64,000 bases of DNA from Phycisphaeraceae bacterium (GCA_020849625.1 JADLFV010000021.1:1-64000); one strand, 5' to 3'. Numbered from the stretch's first letter, positions 35,446 to 46,269 are shown. A program made the numbers and translations. The notes: generated by a model from the letters alone, not told the origin.

Positions 35446-37308
35446 ATCACTTGGCTTGCGGCGGCGAATGTGGTGGAGCAACTCCACCGCCACGCGGGCG
35501 CGGTTCAGCGGCGGGATCAGGTACAAGCCATCAGCGCACTGGCTGAATTCATCGATCAACTCGCGTGCAATGGCCATGCCCTCTTCTGCCATGCGCTGCT
35601 TGTCCGGGGCGGCTTTGGCCATGCGCTGGCGCACCGCGTCGCAGATGGTGATGCCGGGAAATTCGTTGTGCAGAAACTCGGCGTGATTGACCGACAGCAG
35701 CGGGAACACCCCGGCGAAAATGGGGATGCCCAGGTGCCTGGCCGCCGCGCAGGCCCGCTGCATGGTCGCGGCATCGAACACCGCCTGCGTCAGGGCATAG
35801 GTCGCGCCGCGCTCGACCTTGCGCTCCAGCCGGCGAAGCTCGGGCGTGATGTCGCGCTTGTTGGGATTGAACGCCACGCCCACGTGGAAGGCGGTGGGCT
35901 TGCCGATGGATTGACCCGCGGCGTTAACGCCCTGATTGAGGCGCACGATCATCTCGATCAGCGAAAAACTGTTCAGGTCATACACGCTGGCGGCATCGGG
36001 GTGATTGCCCACCTTGGCCGGGTCTCCGGTCAACGCCAGCACGTTGCGGATGCCCTGCACGTGCGCGCCCAGCAGCAGGCCCTGCGTGCCGATCAGGTTG
36101 CGATCGCGGCAGGACAGGTGGCAGATCACGGGGATGCCCACCTGCTGCATGACCGCCGCTCCCGCCGTGAACCCGCACATGCGCAGTTGAGCCAGCGGCG
36201 AATCGCCCAGGGTCACCGCATCGGCCCCGGCTTCCTTGACTGCCGCGGCGCTCTCCAGCAGCTTGGCCATGTCCGTGGTCTTGGGCGGGTCCAGTTCGAC
36301 CAGCACGGGAATGCGGTCCTTGCGATGCTCGAGAAAATCCGGCGGCGTCGGCGGTGCGGCCACCGCGGTAACCTGTTGCGGTGCGGGCTTGACCTCGATG
36401 CGTGCAGCCCGCCTTGCCGGTTTGCGTTGTCCCAGGCGCTGAGCGATGGCAGCGATGTGCGCTGCCGTGGTGCCGCAGCAGCCGCCGATGAGATTTGCCC
36501 CGCAGTCCGCCATGCGGGCCGCGGCCTCCGCCACGTAAGCGGGCGTGGTCAGATAGAGCAAGCGGCCATCGACCTGCTCGGGCATACCGGCATTGGGATA
36601 GGCGCTCAGCGGGGCATCGGTGCGGGCTGCCAGGTATTCCACGGCTCGCAGCACGCGCGACACGCCGTGCCCGCAGTTGGTGCCGACCACATCCGCGCCC
36701 TGATCGCGCAACGATTGCAGCGCCTCATGCGCATCGTGACCATCCGGCGCGTGTCGGCCGTCGGGCAGCGTCATCTGCGCGATCACCGGCAGATCACAGC
36801 AGGCCCTGGCTTCTTGCAGCGCCCAGCGCAACTGGTCCAGGTCGGTGAAGGTTTCCAGTTGGATGACATCGACCCCAGCCTCCGCCAGCAGGGAGATCTG
36901 CTGTCGGAAAGCTGCGCGGGCCTGCTGCTCGGTCAACGGCGCCAGATTGTCCCCGGCCGCCAGTGCAGGCAAAGGCCCCACCGCGCCGCTGACAAACGCT
37001 CTGTCGCCGGCGGCCGCTTTGGCCAGCTCGACGCCCTTGCGATTGATGGCAGCCACCTGCTCCGCCAGCCCGAAGGCCGCCAGGCGCACGCTGTTGGCGG
37101 AAAACGTGTTGGTTTCCAGCAGTTGCGCCCCGGCCGCCAGGTATTCCTCGTGGACCTGTCGCACCAGGTCGGGCCGCGCCAGGTTCAGGGCATCACTGCT
37201 GCCGCCCAGCGACATGCCAAGCTCGTACAGGCGCGAGCCCATGGCGCCGTCGCCGATGACGACCTGCTCGGCCAACCGCTCAAAAAATGCCTGTCCGCGT
37301 GCAGCCAT
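35428..37308 (-). CDS. Bifunctional homocysteine S-methyltransferase / methylenetetrahydrofolate reductase
   Basis: GDGAMGSRLYELG...IGGCCGTTAAHI (Hcy-methyltransferase) fused to MTHFR-like VLVELDPPKTTDMAKLLESA...TYALTQAVFD. Confidence 0.92.
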   Translation of the reverse strand: MAARGQAFFERLAEQVVIGDGAMGSRLYELGMSLGGSSDALNLARPDLVRQVHEEYLAAGAQLLETNTFSANSVRLAAFGLAEQVAAINRKGVELAKAAAGDRAFVSGAVGPLPALAAGDNLAPLTEQQARAAFRQQISLLAEAGVDVIQLETFTDLDQLRWALQEARACCDLPVIAQMTLPDGRHAPDGHDAHEALQSLRDQGADVVGTNCGHGVSRVLRAVEYLAARTDAPLSAYPNAGMPEQVDGRLLYLTTPAYVAEAAARMADCGANLIGGCCGTTAAHIAAIAQRLGQRKPARRAARIEVKPAPQQVTAVAAPPTPPDFLEHRKDRIPVLVELDPPKTTDMAKLLESAAAVKEAGADAVTLGDSPLAQLRMCGFTAGAAVMQQVGIPVICHLSCRDRNLIGTQGLLLGAHVQGIRNVLALTGDPAKVGNHPDAASVYDLNSFSLIEMIVRLNQGVNAAGQSIGKPTAFHVGVAFNPNKRDITPELRRLERKVERGATYALTQAVFDAATMQRACAAARHLGIPIFAGVFPLLSVNHAEFLHNEFPGITICDAVRQRMAKAAPDKQRMAEEGMAIARELIDEFSQCADGLYLIPPLNRARVAVELLHHIRRRKPSDERLNA

Positions 37309-37341
37309 AGCAACCTATGGTTAGCAAGTTGCCGCGATAAG

Positions 37342-37510
37342 GCAAACCGCGGATTCTGAGCGCCATGAGAAATCGAGATAAACAAACCGCAGATTTCACA
37401 GATGGCGCAGATTTGAATGTCTTAATCTGCGTCATCTGCGCAATCTGCGGGTTCTGTCTTCTTGGTTTGTTCTGTTGCCTTTCTTGGCGCTCTTGCGTCT
37501 TGGCGGTTCA
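37342..37510. repeat. Word-repeat palindrome, family A
   Basis: ACCGCAGATTTCACAGATGGCGCAGATT ... AATCTGCGTCATCTGCGCAATCTGCGG. Confidence 0.9.
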
Positions 37511-37526
37511 ATCCGTCAGACGTTAT

Positions 37527-39212
37527 TCAGAACAGCCCGACGATCTGGCCGGTCTCGTCGATGTCGATGGACTCGGCGGCCGGAACGCGGGGCAGGCCGG
37601 GCATGGTCATGATGTCGCCGGTCAGCACCACGACGAAACCAGCACCCGCCGCCAGGTAGGCATCGCGCAGCGGCACGTCGAAGTTCTTGGGCCAACCCTT
37701 CAGCAGCGGATCGGTCGAGAGCGAATACTGCGTCTTGGCCATGCAGATCGGCAGCTTGCCGTAGCCAGCCTCGTCCATGGCCTTGAACTTGTCGCGCAGT
37801 TTCTTGTCCGCCAGCACGTCGCCGGCCCCATAGACCTTCTGGGCGATGGCACGCACCTTCGACAGCAGCGGCATGTCGTCGGGATAGGTGAACTGCAACT
37901 TGGCTTTGCCGTTCTTGGTGACATCGACCACCGCCCTGGCCAGGTCCAACGCACCTTCGCTGCCGCGGGCCCAGTGATCGGAGGGCACAGCCGCCACGCC
38001 CAGGCCCTGGCAGCGGCTGCGGATGCACTCGACTTCCTCGGGGGTGTCGGTGGGGAACATATTGATGGCCACCACCGCGGGCAGGCCCCACTGCCGCACG
38101 TTGGCGATGTGCTTCTCCAGGTTCTCCATGCCGTTGGCCACAGCATCGACATTGGGCGTGCCCAGTTCCTTGATGGCGACGCCTCCGTGCGATTTGAGGG
38201 CTCGCACCGTGGCCACGATCACCACGGCATCGGGCGCGATGCCCGCCTTGCGGCACTTGATGTTGATGAACTTCTCGGCCCCCAGGTCGGCTCCGAAGCC
38301 GGCTTCGGTGATGGTATAGTCCGCCAGGCGCATGGCCAGCTTGGTCGCCAGCACACTGTTGCAGCCGTGGGCGATGTTGGCGAACGGTCCGCCGTGGATG
38401 AAGGCGGGGTTGTTCTCCAGTGTCTGCACCAGGTTAGGCTTGAGGGCTTCGCGCAGCAGTACGGTCATGGCCCCGTGGGTCTTGAGTTGTCTGGCGGTGA
38501 CGGGATTCTTATCGAAGTCGTAGGCCACGATGATCTGAGCCAGTCGTTCCTTGAGTTCCTCCAGCGATTCGCTGAGGCAGAAGATGGCCATCACTTCGGA
38601 GGCCACGGTGATATCGAAGCTGGACTCGCGGGGGAAGGAGTTGGTCACGCCGCCCAGCCCGATGATGACGTTGCGCAGGGCGCGGTCGTTCATATCGACG
38701 ACGCGCTTCCACACCACGCGCCGTGGATCGATGCGCGGCTCGTGCCCCCAGTGGATGTGATTGTCCAGCGTGGCCGCGAGCAGGTTGTGGGCCAGGCCGA
38801 TGGCGTGGAAGTCACCGGTGAAGTGGAGGTTGATGTCCTCCATGGGCACGACCTGTGCATACCCGCCGCCGGCCGCGCCGCCCTTCATGCCGAAGCACGG
38901 CCCAAGCGAAGGCTCGCGCAGACACAACGCTGTCTTCACACCCAGCTCGTTCATGGCGTCAGCCAGACCGACCGACGTGGTGGTCTTGCCTTCACCGGCC
39001 GGCGTGGGGCTGATGGCGGTGACCAGGATCAGCTTGCCCATCGGGCGATCCTTGGTGCGTTCCAGGAAGTCAAAGGTGACCTTGGCCTTGGTGTGGCCGT
39101 AGGGTTCGAGGTCGCCCGGCTCGATGCCGAGTTTGGCTGCCACCTGGGGGATGGGTTGCATCACGGCCTGGCGAGCGATCTCGATGTCGGAGGGAACTTT
39201 GGTGGTGGTCAT
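37527..39212 (-). CDS. fhs: Formate--tetrahydrofolate ligase
   Basis: [24 protein letters not shown]...[41 protein letters not shown]. Confidence 0.98.
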   Translation of the reverse strand: MTTTKVPSDIEIARQAVMQPIPQVAAKLGIEPGDLEPYGHTKAKVTFDFLERTKDRPMGKLILVTAISPTPAGEGKTTTSVGLADAMNELGVKTALCLREPSLGPCFGMKGGAAGGGYAQVVPMEDINLHFTGDFHAIGLAHNLLAATLDNHIHWGHEPRIDPRRVVWKRVVDMNDRALRNVIIGLGGVTNSFPRESSFDITVASEVMAIFCLSESLEELKERLAQIIVAYDFDKNPVTARQLKTHGAMTVLLREALKPNLVQTLENNPAFIHGGPFANIAHGCNSVLATKLAMRLADYTITEAGFGADLGAEKFINIKCRKAGIAPDAVVIVATVRALKSHGGVAIKELGTPNVDAVANGMENLEKHIANVRQWGLPAVVAINMFPTDTPEEVECIRSRCQGLGVAAVPSDHWARGSEGALDLARAVVDVTKNGKAKLQFTYPDDMPLLSKVRAIAQKVYGAGDVLADKKLRDKFKAMDEAGYGKLPICMAKTQYSLSTDPLLKGWPKNFDVPLRDAYLAAGAGFVVVLTGDIMTMPGLPRVPAAESIDIDETGQIVGLF

Positions 39213-39249
39213 ATCAGACGTCCTCTTGTCCGTTGAGCTGAATGCCTTC

Positions 39250-39292
39250 AGCCCTCACCCCAGTCTTCTCCCAAGGGGAGAGGGAGTAAGAA
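39250..39292. repeat. Word repeat, family I, single arm (CCCTCACCCCAGTCTTCTCCCAAGGGGAGAGGG)
   Basis: Between acsE-like and fhs genes. Confidence 0.85.
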
Positions 39293-39293
39293 A

Positions 39294-40157
39294 TCAGGCG
39301 TAATATTCCTGCACGCGCATCAGCACGTCGAAGCCTTCCAGCTTCAGGATGTCGCTGAGGCAGACCATGGCATCGTGGTCCGGCGGCAGCAGTTCGTATT
39401 TGCGCTTGACCGAGCCGATGACCATGTCCAGACCCAGCGGCATGGCCAGAGTGAGAAACGCGCTTTCCAGCGGGCCCTTGGTGGGCTGCCCGTTGCCGCG
39501 CTTGGGCGGCAGCATGACGGTGAAGTTGCTCAGGCCCACCGAGTAATGCACCCCCCGGAAGCGAGAATCATCGTGCATCTGTCGCAGTGCCCCCAACAGG
39601 CGATGGATGTTGCCCTCCGAGTCGCTGCCGATGGGTGCGATGCCCAGGTCGAAGATCATCTGATCGTTCTTGAGGCCGCGCTCGCCGGCCAGCTTGTGCA
39701 TGTCGCAGGCGGTGCGATAGGTTTCCTCGACCGTGTGGTTGGGTTGGCCGTGACCAGCTTCCATGCGCTCGGAAACCAGCAGGATGGGTTTGAAGGGCTT
39801 GACCTTCAGCAGATCGAAAATCTGCAGGCGCAGCGGAGAAATTGAGTTGACGATGGGGGCCTTTCCTCCCGCGCGATTCACATCGCAGGCTTTCAGGGCC
39901 GCGGCCACCATGGCCGGGTCGGGCGTGTCGATCGACAACGGCTTGCTGGTGACGCTCTGCACCAGCCGCACCACTTCCGCCAGGTAATCCGCCGAACGGG
40001 AGCCGACGTTGACGTCGATGTAGGCCGCCCCGCCTTCGTCCTGCGAGCGGGCCAGTTCCTTGATCGCGTCCAGGTCGTTGGCGTCGAACAGCTTTTTGGT
40101 CGAGGGCACCGAATCGTTGATCGATTCGCCGATGATCGTCAGTCCGTCGATGGCCAT
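39294..40157 (-). CDS. Methyltetrahydrofolate:corrinoid methyltransferase (AcsE-like, pterin-binding)
   Basis: IIGESINDSVPSTKKLF, GAAYIDVNVGSR, LSIDTPDP, NSISPLRLQIFDLLK. Confidence 0.85.
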   Translation of the reverse strand: MAIDGLTIIGESINDSVPSTKKLFDANDLDAIKELARSQDEGGAAYIDVNVGSRSADYLAEVVRLVQSVTSKPLSIDTPDPAMVAAALKACDVNRAGGKAPIVNSISPLRLQIFDLLKVKPFKPILLVSERMEAGHGQPNHTVEETYRTACDMHKLAGERGLKNDQMIFDLGIAPIGSDSEGNIHRLLGALRQMHDDSRFRGVHYSVGLSNFTVMLPPKRGNGQPTKGPLESAFLTLAMPLGLDMVIGSVKRKYELLPPDHDAMVCLSDILKLEGFDVLMRVQEYYA

Positions 40158-40202
40158 GATGGCGCCTCCCGTGTGTGTGAATCGCCCCCTCGGGCAGGTG
40201 GG

Positions 40203-41843
40203 CTAGGTTTGCGGCGGCGGTGCGTCGGTGGTCGGCGGCTGCACCTGGTGGTGATCGCGACCGAGGTAGAAATTGGCCCAGGAACTGGTGTCCTGGCGCT
40301 CCGCGTTGTAGAACACAGCCGGACCTTCCAGCATGTGCTGCGACTCGCCGTAGTACTTGAGCCGTTCATACGCCCGCACCCACAGACACTCCTTGTCGTC
40401 CAGTTCGCAGCGGCCGTTGAAGGAACCACCGCAGGGCCCGTTGCGCCCGGTCTTGGAGCAGGCGCTGCGCGGACAAAGATACGCCGTCTCCGGCAGGGAG
40501 CAATCGCCGCACTCCTTGCAACCGAAGGTCAAAGCTTTGGACACGTGCTCGATCTTGTTCAACGCCCGCAGCGCCAGGCCGTCCTTGTTGCGCTCCAGGC
40601 GCTGATAGAGCTTCTGCATGCGCGGGAACTGGCTCTGATCCGGCGTGAAAAACCGGTTGTGCACCGCGCGGGAAAGTCGATAGCCCAGCGTGACGTTGGC
40701 GGTCTTGGGTGGGCGCGAAAGCGATTGCAGGTATTGCTCGTTCATGCGCTCGCTATCGCACAATCCCGTCTGCGGATCGCGCTCGAAGAGGTAAAACTCA
40801 TCATCCTGCGGGAACTGGATTTCGCGGGCGAAGTCCTTCCAGTCGTTTTCGCCGTAGCTTTCCGCCAGTTCGATGACCTTGAAAAAGGTCTCCGCCTTGG
40901 AAGCGCCGGCCAGGTAACCCGCGGCGAAACCCAGACCTTTGAGCACCGCCAGTTGTTTGGCTGCCAACTGTTCGAAGAACGATCGCCCCTTGTCCGGGCC
41001 GCCGGCCTCCTGCTGCACTTTCTCCAGCAGGGCCGCGCTGACCACGCAGCCGGGGAAGCGGCGATCGTGGAACATCTTGGCCACGGTCTTGTTGAGGACA
41101 TAGACGTTGCCGATCACCGGAGCGTTGACGCCTGCCCACTTCATGAACAATAGCAGGTCGTGGAACTTGCGCATGTCGTAGCCGAGCTGCGTGATGATCC
41201 ACTGGGCGCCGCAGTGAATCTTGCGGGCCAGCTTGAAATACTGCGGCATCAGCTCAGCTTCGAGGCGCTTGAAGGGCGAGACCGCGCCGCCGAGGTAGAA
41301 ACTGGTGGCGGTCAGCTTGTCGGTCTTGCCGCCGCGGCCGGGCACTTGCAGCCCATCGTTCATCGCTGACAGCAGCGCGATCAGGCTGACCGAATCGAGA
41401 TCGAAGACGGACCCTGCTTTACCGCCGTAGCCGGTGGTGGGCAGATCGCCAGTCAACGCCAGGATGTTGTTGAATCCCTCAGCCGCATAGCGCCACGCAG
41501 CCGACTCCAGCCCGTTGCGGTTCAGGTCCTTGCAGGTCAGGTGAATGACCACTTCGCATTGCTTGCTGGCCAGGATTCTGCCCAGCCAGTCGGCGGGCAG
41601 CATGGGATTGCCGCCGGGGTTGTCGGTGACCGAGATCCAGCCGATGCGAGGATCAGCGCAAAGTGCTTCGCCCAGTTGCACCAGCTTGTGAGGTTCGCCC
41701 GGCTCGGCGATGCCGCGGGTGGTGACCAGCTCGACGCCGTAGGCGAACTGCGGCGACTCGAGCAATTGACGAAAGCTCAACTTCTGCGGCGTGGCGTCAG
41801 TCATCACCATTCTCGACTTGGCGCTGAAGCGCGTGTGGATCAA
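40203..41843 (-). CDS. Methylenetetrahydrofolate reductase with C-terminal Cys-rich (MetV-like) domain
   Basis: MetF-like GWISVTDNPGGNPMLPADWLGRILASKQCEVVIHLTCKDLNRNGL...; C-terminal FGCKECGDCSLPETAYLCPRSACSKTGRNGPCGGSFNGRCE. Confidence 0.88.
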   Translation of the reverse strand: MIHTRFSAKSRMVMTDATPQKLSFRQLLESPQFAYGVELVTTRGIAEPGEPHKLVQLGEALCADPRIGWISVTDNPGGNPMLPADWLGRILASKQCEVVIHLTCKDLNRNGLESAAWRYAAEGFNNILALTGDLPTTGYGGKAGSVFDLDSVSLIALLSAMNDGLQVPGRGGKTDKLTATSFYLGGAVSPFKRLEAELMPQYFKLARKIHCGAQWIITQLGYDMRKFHDLLLFMKWAGVNAPVIGNVYVLNKTVAKMFHDRRFPGCVVSAALLEKVQQEAGGPDKGRSFFEQLAAKQLAVLKGLGFAAGYLAGASKAETFFKVIELAESYGENDWKDFAREIQFPQDDEFYLFERDPQTGLCDSERMNEQYLQSLSRPPKTANVTLGYRLSRAVHNRFFTPDQSQFPRMQKLYQRLERNKDGLALRALNKIEHVSKALTFGCKECGDCSLPETAYLCPRSACSKTGRNGPCGGSFNGRCELDDKECLWVRAYERLKYYGESQHMLEGPAVFYNAERQDTSSWANFYLGRDHHQVQPPTTDAPPPQT

Positions 41844-41927
41844 TCCATCCGCCCATCGCCAAAACCCGGGCGGGTGAGCAGGTCCCGTTTTGAGGCGGTC
41901 GCGTCACAGCAATCACACGCATGGAAA

Positions 41928-41957
41928 ATTATAAAGGCACCGGTCAGCCGGCGTCAC
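41928..41957 (-). promoter_or_regulatory. Candidate sigma70-type promoter for metF-metV/acsE/fhs run
   Basis: Minus strand GTGACG-N18-TATAAT upstream of 41843; leader of about 80 nt or more before the coding start. Confidence 0.45.
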
Positions 41958-42126
41958 GCGTGAATGCGTGCGGCGCACAAAAATGCAAAAAATTGGCCAA
42001 AAAAGCCAAGAGAGACCGCTGAATGACCTCGGCTGAGGCCGGTTTACCGGCCGTGGCGATGAGGAATCTGACGTGCTTGTCTGTTATGCATAGATCCCAA
42101 GTGCGACCCATCGCTCAACATTTGCA

Positions 42127-42157
42127 TAAAAAAACAGACGCTGTCAGAGACAGCGCC
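42127..42157 (-). terminator. Rho-independent terminator downstream of ORF 42238..42519
   Basis: Minus strand GCGCTGTCTCTGACAGCGTCTGTTTTTTT: 8-bp stem and T run. Confidence 0.8.
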
Positions 42158-42237
42158 CGTCCGGGATCGGGTCACATGTACCTTGGATCGGGTCCGTTCA
42201 ATCTCTCCACCGCCGCGCCAGTGTGAGTCGTGGGACC

Positions 42238-42519
42238 TTATGCCTCGTCGTCGTGGTCCGTCGCTCGATCTTCCTCCAGCATCTTGCGTAGATAGGCGTT
42301 TTCCCGCCGCGTCGCTTCCAGGTCGAACACCAGGTACTTGATGCTCAGTCGCAGGTAGTCAAGGCTTTCCTGCAGGTCGGTCACGGTCTTCTTGAGCTTC
42401 TGGTGCCGCTGCTGGGTCTTGGCGGCCAACTGCTCCAGCTTCTCCCGCTCGGCCTTGGGCAGCGTGGAGATTTCCTTCATCAGTTCCGCCAGCTTGGTCT
42501 GAAAAGTCTGTTCGTCCAT
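42238..42519 (-). CDS. Coiled-coil hypothetical protein
   Basis: 93 aa, heptad-rich LTKLAELMKE..KAEREKLEQLAAKTQQRHQKLKKTVTDLQESLDYLRL; followed by a terminator. Confidence 0.55.
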   Translation of the reverse strand: MDEQTFQTKLAELMKEISTLPKAEREKLEQLAAKTQQRHQKLKKTVTDLQESLDYLRLSIKYLVFDLEATRRENAYLRKMLEEDRATDHDDEA

Positions 42520-42766
42520 GGTTGGCGTTCCTTTCTGACAATCGTGGTCAGCTACTGATGGTTATATCACAAGGCCAACGCCGGGCGAAGCGGGTTGAAA
42601 ACACAGGGCTAACAATTTTGTAAGTCTTTCTGTTTCAGTCTTTTGCAACTCTTGGCGGAGCGAGACGGCCGCCTGCGGGTTAGGACGGGTGGACCGGATG
42701 TGGCCTCCAGTCAACACGACGCTGTGGACTGGCCGCCACATGGGGGGCCGGCCGCCGTTTCCTGGG

Positions 42767-45700
42767 TCAGGGGGCCGGCGAGAACTGCAGCCAGACCTGG
42801 CCCGACCCCAGTTCCGCGGGGTCAAGCTCGGCCCGTAACCGCCCTGCTTCGTCGACCGTGGCAAATGTCCGGGGTTGATCATCACCCATGATAGCCAGCA
42901 GACGCGACCCGGCCGGGGCATCCACGGTCAACATCACGCGGCGATTGCTGCGCAGCAGGTAGCGGCCGTCGTCGCTTCGGGTCAGCGTCACCGTGGTGGG
43001 CATGGTCAGCACGTCGCCGGGCTTGGCGGTCATGACCATCAGTCGCTGTCCGGGCTGGAAGCCGTCGGTGCTGTCCAGTTCAACTTTCTTGATCACGTAA
43101 CTGCGGATGATCGAGACCGCATTGGCGTCGCCTTCAGCCGCGATCATGCGTCCATCAAAACTGTGCGAACCTTCAAAGCGGGCCAGCTCGTTGCACCAGT
43201 CGGCACTGATGGTGCGCGTTGCCGGATCCACTTCAGCAGCCCGCAGGCGGGTGGCGACCAGCGTCTGTCTGTCGAACACCAGCGTGCAACCGCCCCGCTC
43301 GTCGGGCGTCACCGTTTCAATGGCGTAGTATTCGTTGTGCGAGTATGGCCTGTCCGCGCCCTGGGGACTATCGATCAGCACCATCGATCCTTGCAGCGCC
43401 CGGCCCGAAGGCAACGGACGATTGATGGTCAGCCGACTCTGCACCCAGTCGGCTTCCGCTTTCAACACTCTGGCTTCCAACGCATCGCTCTCAGCCTGCA
43501 CGCGCCAGCCGCCGGCCTCGATGGACGTGCCTTCCTGCAACGCCAGGTGAACCAGCTTGCCATCCGCATCCAGGCGGGCAAAGCCGCGACAGCCCGACAT
43601 GCTCACCGCTTCGCAACTCAATTGCTGCGACTTGCGTGAGCTGAGCAGGTAATCATTGCGGCCATCGGGCAATTCCACCCTCAACACCGCCGCATCACGG
43701 GCATCACCACTTGCTTTGAAGTCCACTCGTTGCGCAGACTGCAGCGGCCAGTCACCGTCTTTACCCACCTGCGTGATGTTCACGAAGCGACTGCGCAGCG
43801 GGGCGTCGCTTGCTTGCGGTTGCGCACGGCGGGCGATGATGATGTTGAAAGGCTTGCCCGCCTCAAGACTTGGAGCGCGTCCAGCCACCGCGGTCATGCC
43901 GTCGAAATTCAGCAGGTCGCAGCGCAGGAAATGCTGATTGTCCTGCAGTTTCCACACCGCGGACCAGTCGCTGTCGGTGCATTGCGATCTGATGTCCCAG
44001 ATCATGCCGTAGCCGTTGCCCGGCTCGGGGTTCCAGCGGTACATCTTTTCGGGCAGGTCGTTGAGTCCCACGTCACGAACGTTGCCGTCGCCGCTGAACA
44101 GTCGCTCGCCCCAGCTTTGTTTGGGCTTGTTCCACGCCGCCTCGCGATGCTCGCCGGACAGGGCCGCCAGCGTCCAGACGCCCTCCTGAGCCTGCGGCTG
44201 AACGCCGACGACCTGGAACGTTCTGTCGTCCTCATGCTCGTCGTAGGACGCTTTCCATGCGTAGTCGTGAACGCGCCCGCCCTCAATGTGAAAGATGTCG
44301 GCGAAGTAGTATTGTTGGTCATCGATGTCGATCAGCCAGGTCAGCCGCCGGTAATCGCGCATGTCGTCAGCCGCGGCTTTCCACATGCCGACGTTGCGCA
44401 GCTCCACGCACTGGGCCGGCCCTTCCGTCACCAAGCCGATGACATCGGAGGGCGGCCCGGGGATTTCATCGTTGACGCCCTTGTAAATATACGGAGCAGG
44501 CAGATCCTCGTTGACGGTGGCGGTCAGGTGATTGATGGCCCGCACGCCCCAGCCCAGGTGATCGGTGGTGCCGTAGAGGTTGTAGCCGTAGGTCCCGTCG
44601 AGCACCATGCCGTGCCCGTAAGGCACGATGGCCATCTGGTTGTCGTGGGCGTGAGACCCGCAACTGCCGCCGCGGACAAACAGGGCCCGGCCATGCTCGC
44701 CCGCGCCACTGCGCAGCACAGCAATCACCTTGGCAGCCCGAAGTTCGCTGTGCGGCCGGACCTCTTCCAGTGCCGCCTCCGATTCCGGCCGGGGCGGCGC
44801 GATCCACACGCTCACGCCCTTGGCCAGCAAATCCTTGGCTTCATACTCCACGTCCAGGTCGGCGCTGGTCAGCCAGTACATCGCGGCAATGCGCCGCTTC
44901 CACTGCGGATTGGAAACCTGCTGATACAACTGGCGCAGGAAACCGCTGCGCATGGCAGCCAGGTTCGACGCCGTCTTGTCCAACAGCACGTCCCGGTCGG
45001 GCTTGTCGTCGCCATAGGGCGGATAACGCCCGAGTACGGGCTGGCGCAGCGTCATCTCCGCGCCGTGCACGTACCAGCGCGGGTCCTGTCCGAAATCCAG
45101 TTGGTAGGGATAGTCCGCCGGATCGGGCAGCGCGGAGGGGTTGTCGTAACGCTGCGGGTCGTAGCGCGTCAGCAGACCGATGGGCAGGCCGGCATAGACG
45201 CGGCCGAGGTTGCCGTAGCCCCCGGCCAGTTCGTAGTAGTCGCCGTCGCGATCGATGGTGCCTTCCAGAAACGCGCATGTGCCGTCGATGCCGGTGGCGA
45301 TGTAGTCGGCCTTGCCGAAGAGCAATCCCTGCACGGTGGTGTTGGCGATGACCATCAGGGCGTGGTTCTGCAACGAGTTTTTGCCCGCGATGTTCTCCGG
45401 TTCATAGACGTCGAAGAAGTTGTCGCGAATGTTCTCGAACACCGTCACCCCCGCAAGTGAGGGCGAAGGATCACCGGCGTAACGCGCGTTGGCCAGCAGA
45501 TCGAGGGCGAGGCCGGCAAAGGCGGTGCGATCGTTGGCCAGGTTACCCACGAGCCCGAAATAACCCTGCCCGGGTTTCAGATCGTGCGGCCAGTCGATGG
45601 CGCCGTCGATGGCCGGCCGCTGGGTGCGGCAGTACGCCAGGCGATCGAGGATGAACAGGCAGCGCTGCGCGATCGCCTCGTCGCCGGTGAGCATGTACGC

Positions 45701-46243
45701 CAGCGCCAACTGGTAAATCACCTCGTGCAGCAGGCGGTCCATGTATTCGTGCCAGACGCCCTTGAAGTAAAAACGTTTGCCATCCGACGGCCGAACCCAG
45801 CCGTCGCCGGGGTCGTAGAATTCCTCACCGGGCTTCTGAATGCCGTAGATGTCACCGGTGTGAGGCGAGCGGACCTCGCCGGGCCGATCAAGGCTGCAAA
45901 CACCGTCGCGGCCAAACCACGGCCAGTTCTGATCCGTTTTGGAATCACCGGCAAAACCATAGGCAAAAGCTGCGTCGGGCGGGGGAATCAGATCGATCAC
46001 TTCCTGCTCGCTGTAAGCAAGCCAGCGCGCGGCGACCTTGAACACCTCATCGACCGCACGGCGATTGACCCCCGCCAGCGCCGCCCGGCGAACCGCGGCA
46101 ATGTCAGCCTGTGAGTAGGCTAACTCACGGTACGGGCGCACCGGCATCTGGTCCGGGTCCGCGATGTGAAGCGGTTGAGTCTGCTGCGCCACCACCAGCA
46201 GCGACGACACGGCCGCATATACCCATGTCATCCAGGTTGTCAT
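42767..46243 (-). CDS. Heparinase II/III-family polysaccharide lyase-like protein (secreted)
   Basis: Start MTTWMTWVYAAVSSLLVV at 46243; alpha-toroid N-terminus; GGSCGSHAHDNQMAIVPYGHGMVLDGTYGYNLYG. Confidence 0.78.
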   Translation of the reverse strand: MTTWMTWVYAAVSSLLVVAQQTQPLHIADPDQMPVRPYRELAYSQADIAAVRRAALAGVNRRAVDEVFKVAARWLAYSEQEVIDLIPPPDAAFAYGFAGDSKTDQNWPWFGRDGVCSLDRPGEVRSPHTGDIYGIQKPGEEFYDPGDGWVRPSDGKRFYFKGVWHEYMDRLLHEVIYQLALAYMLTGDEAIAQRCLFILDRLAYCRTQRPAIDGAIDWPHDLKPGQGYFGLVGNLANDRTAFAGLALDLLANARYAGDPSPSLAGVTVFENIRDNFFDVYEPENIAGKNSLQNHALMVIANTTVQGLLFGKADYIATGIDGTCAFLEGTIDRDGDYYELAGGYGNLGRVYAGLPIGLLTRYDPQRYDNPSALPDPADYPYQLDFGQDPRWYVHGAEMTLRQPVLGRYPPYGDDKPDRDVLLDKTASNLAAMRSGFLRQLYQQVSNPQWKRRIAAMYWLTSADLDVEYEAKDLLAKGVSVWIAPPRPESEAALEEVRPHSELRAAKVIAVLRSGAGEHGRALFVRGGSCGSHAHDNQMAIVPYGHGMVLDGTYGYNLYGTTDHLGWGVRAINHLTATVNEDLPAPYIYKGVNDEIPGPPSDVIGLVTEGPAQCVELRNVGMWKAAADDMRDYRRLTWLIDIDDQQYYFADIFHIEGGRVHDYAWKASYDEHEDDRTFQVVGVQPQAQEGVWTLAALSGEHREAAWNKPKQSWGERLFSGDGNVRDVGLNDLPEKMYRWNPEPGNGYGMIWDIRSQCTDSDWSAVWKLQDNQHFLRCDLLNFDGMTAVAGRAPSLEAGKPFNIIIARRAQPQASDAPLRSRFVNITQVGKDGDWPLQSAQRVDFKASGDARDAAVLRVELPDGRNDYLLSSRKSQQLSCEAVSMSGCRGFARLDADGKLVHLALQEGTSIEAGGWRVQAESDALEARVLKAEADWVQSRLTINRPLPSGRALQGSMVLIDSPQGADRPYSHNEYYAIETVTPDERGGCTLVFDRQTLVATRLRAAEVDPATRTISADWCNELARFEGSHSFDGRMIAAEGDANAVSIIRSYVIKKVELDSTDGFQPGQRLMVMTAKPGDVLTMPTTVTLTRSDDGRYLLRSNRRVMLTVDAPAGSRLLAIMGDDQPRTFATVDEAGRLRAELDPAELGSGQVWLQFSPAP

Positions 46244-46269
46244 CGCGCCACCTCCACTTTGATGCGGAG

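Noticed and set aside
35470-37359. 629-aa plus-strand ORF antisense to the HMT-MTHFR gene
   Set aside because: High-GC antisense open frame; no domain, His/Gln/Arg-rich composition typical of reverse-frame translation of a real gene.
37365-39236. 623-aa plus-strand ORF antisense to fhs
   Set aside because: Same reason; fhs on the minus strand is unambiguous.
43730-45460. 576-aa plus-strand ORF antisense to the heparinase-like gene
   Set aside because: Antisense shadow of a coherent minus-strand enzyme.
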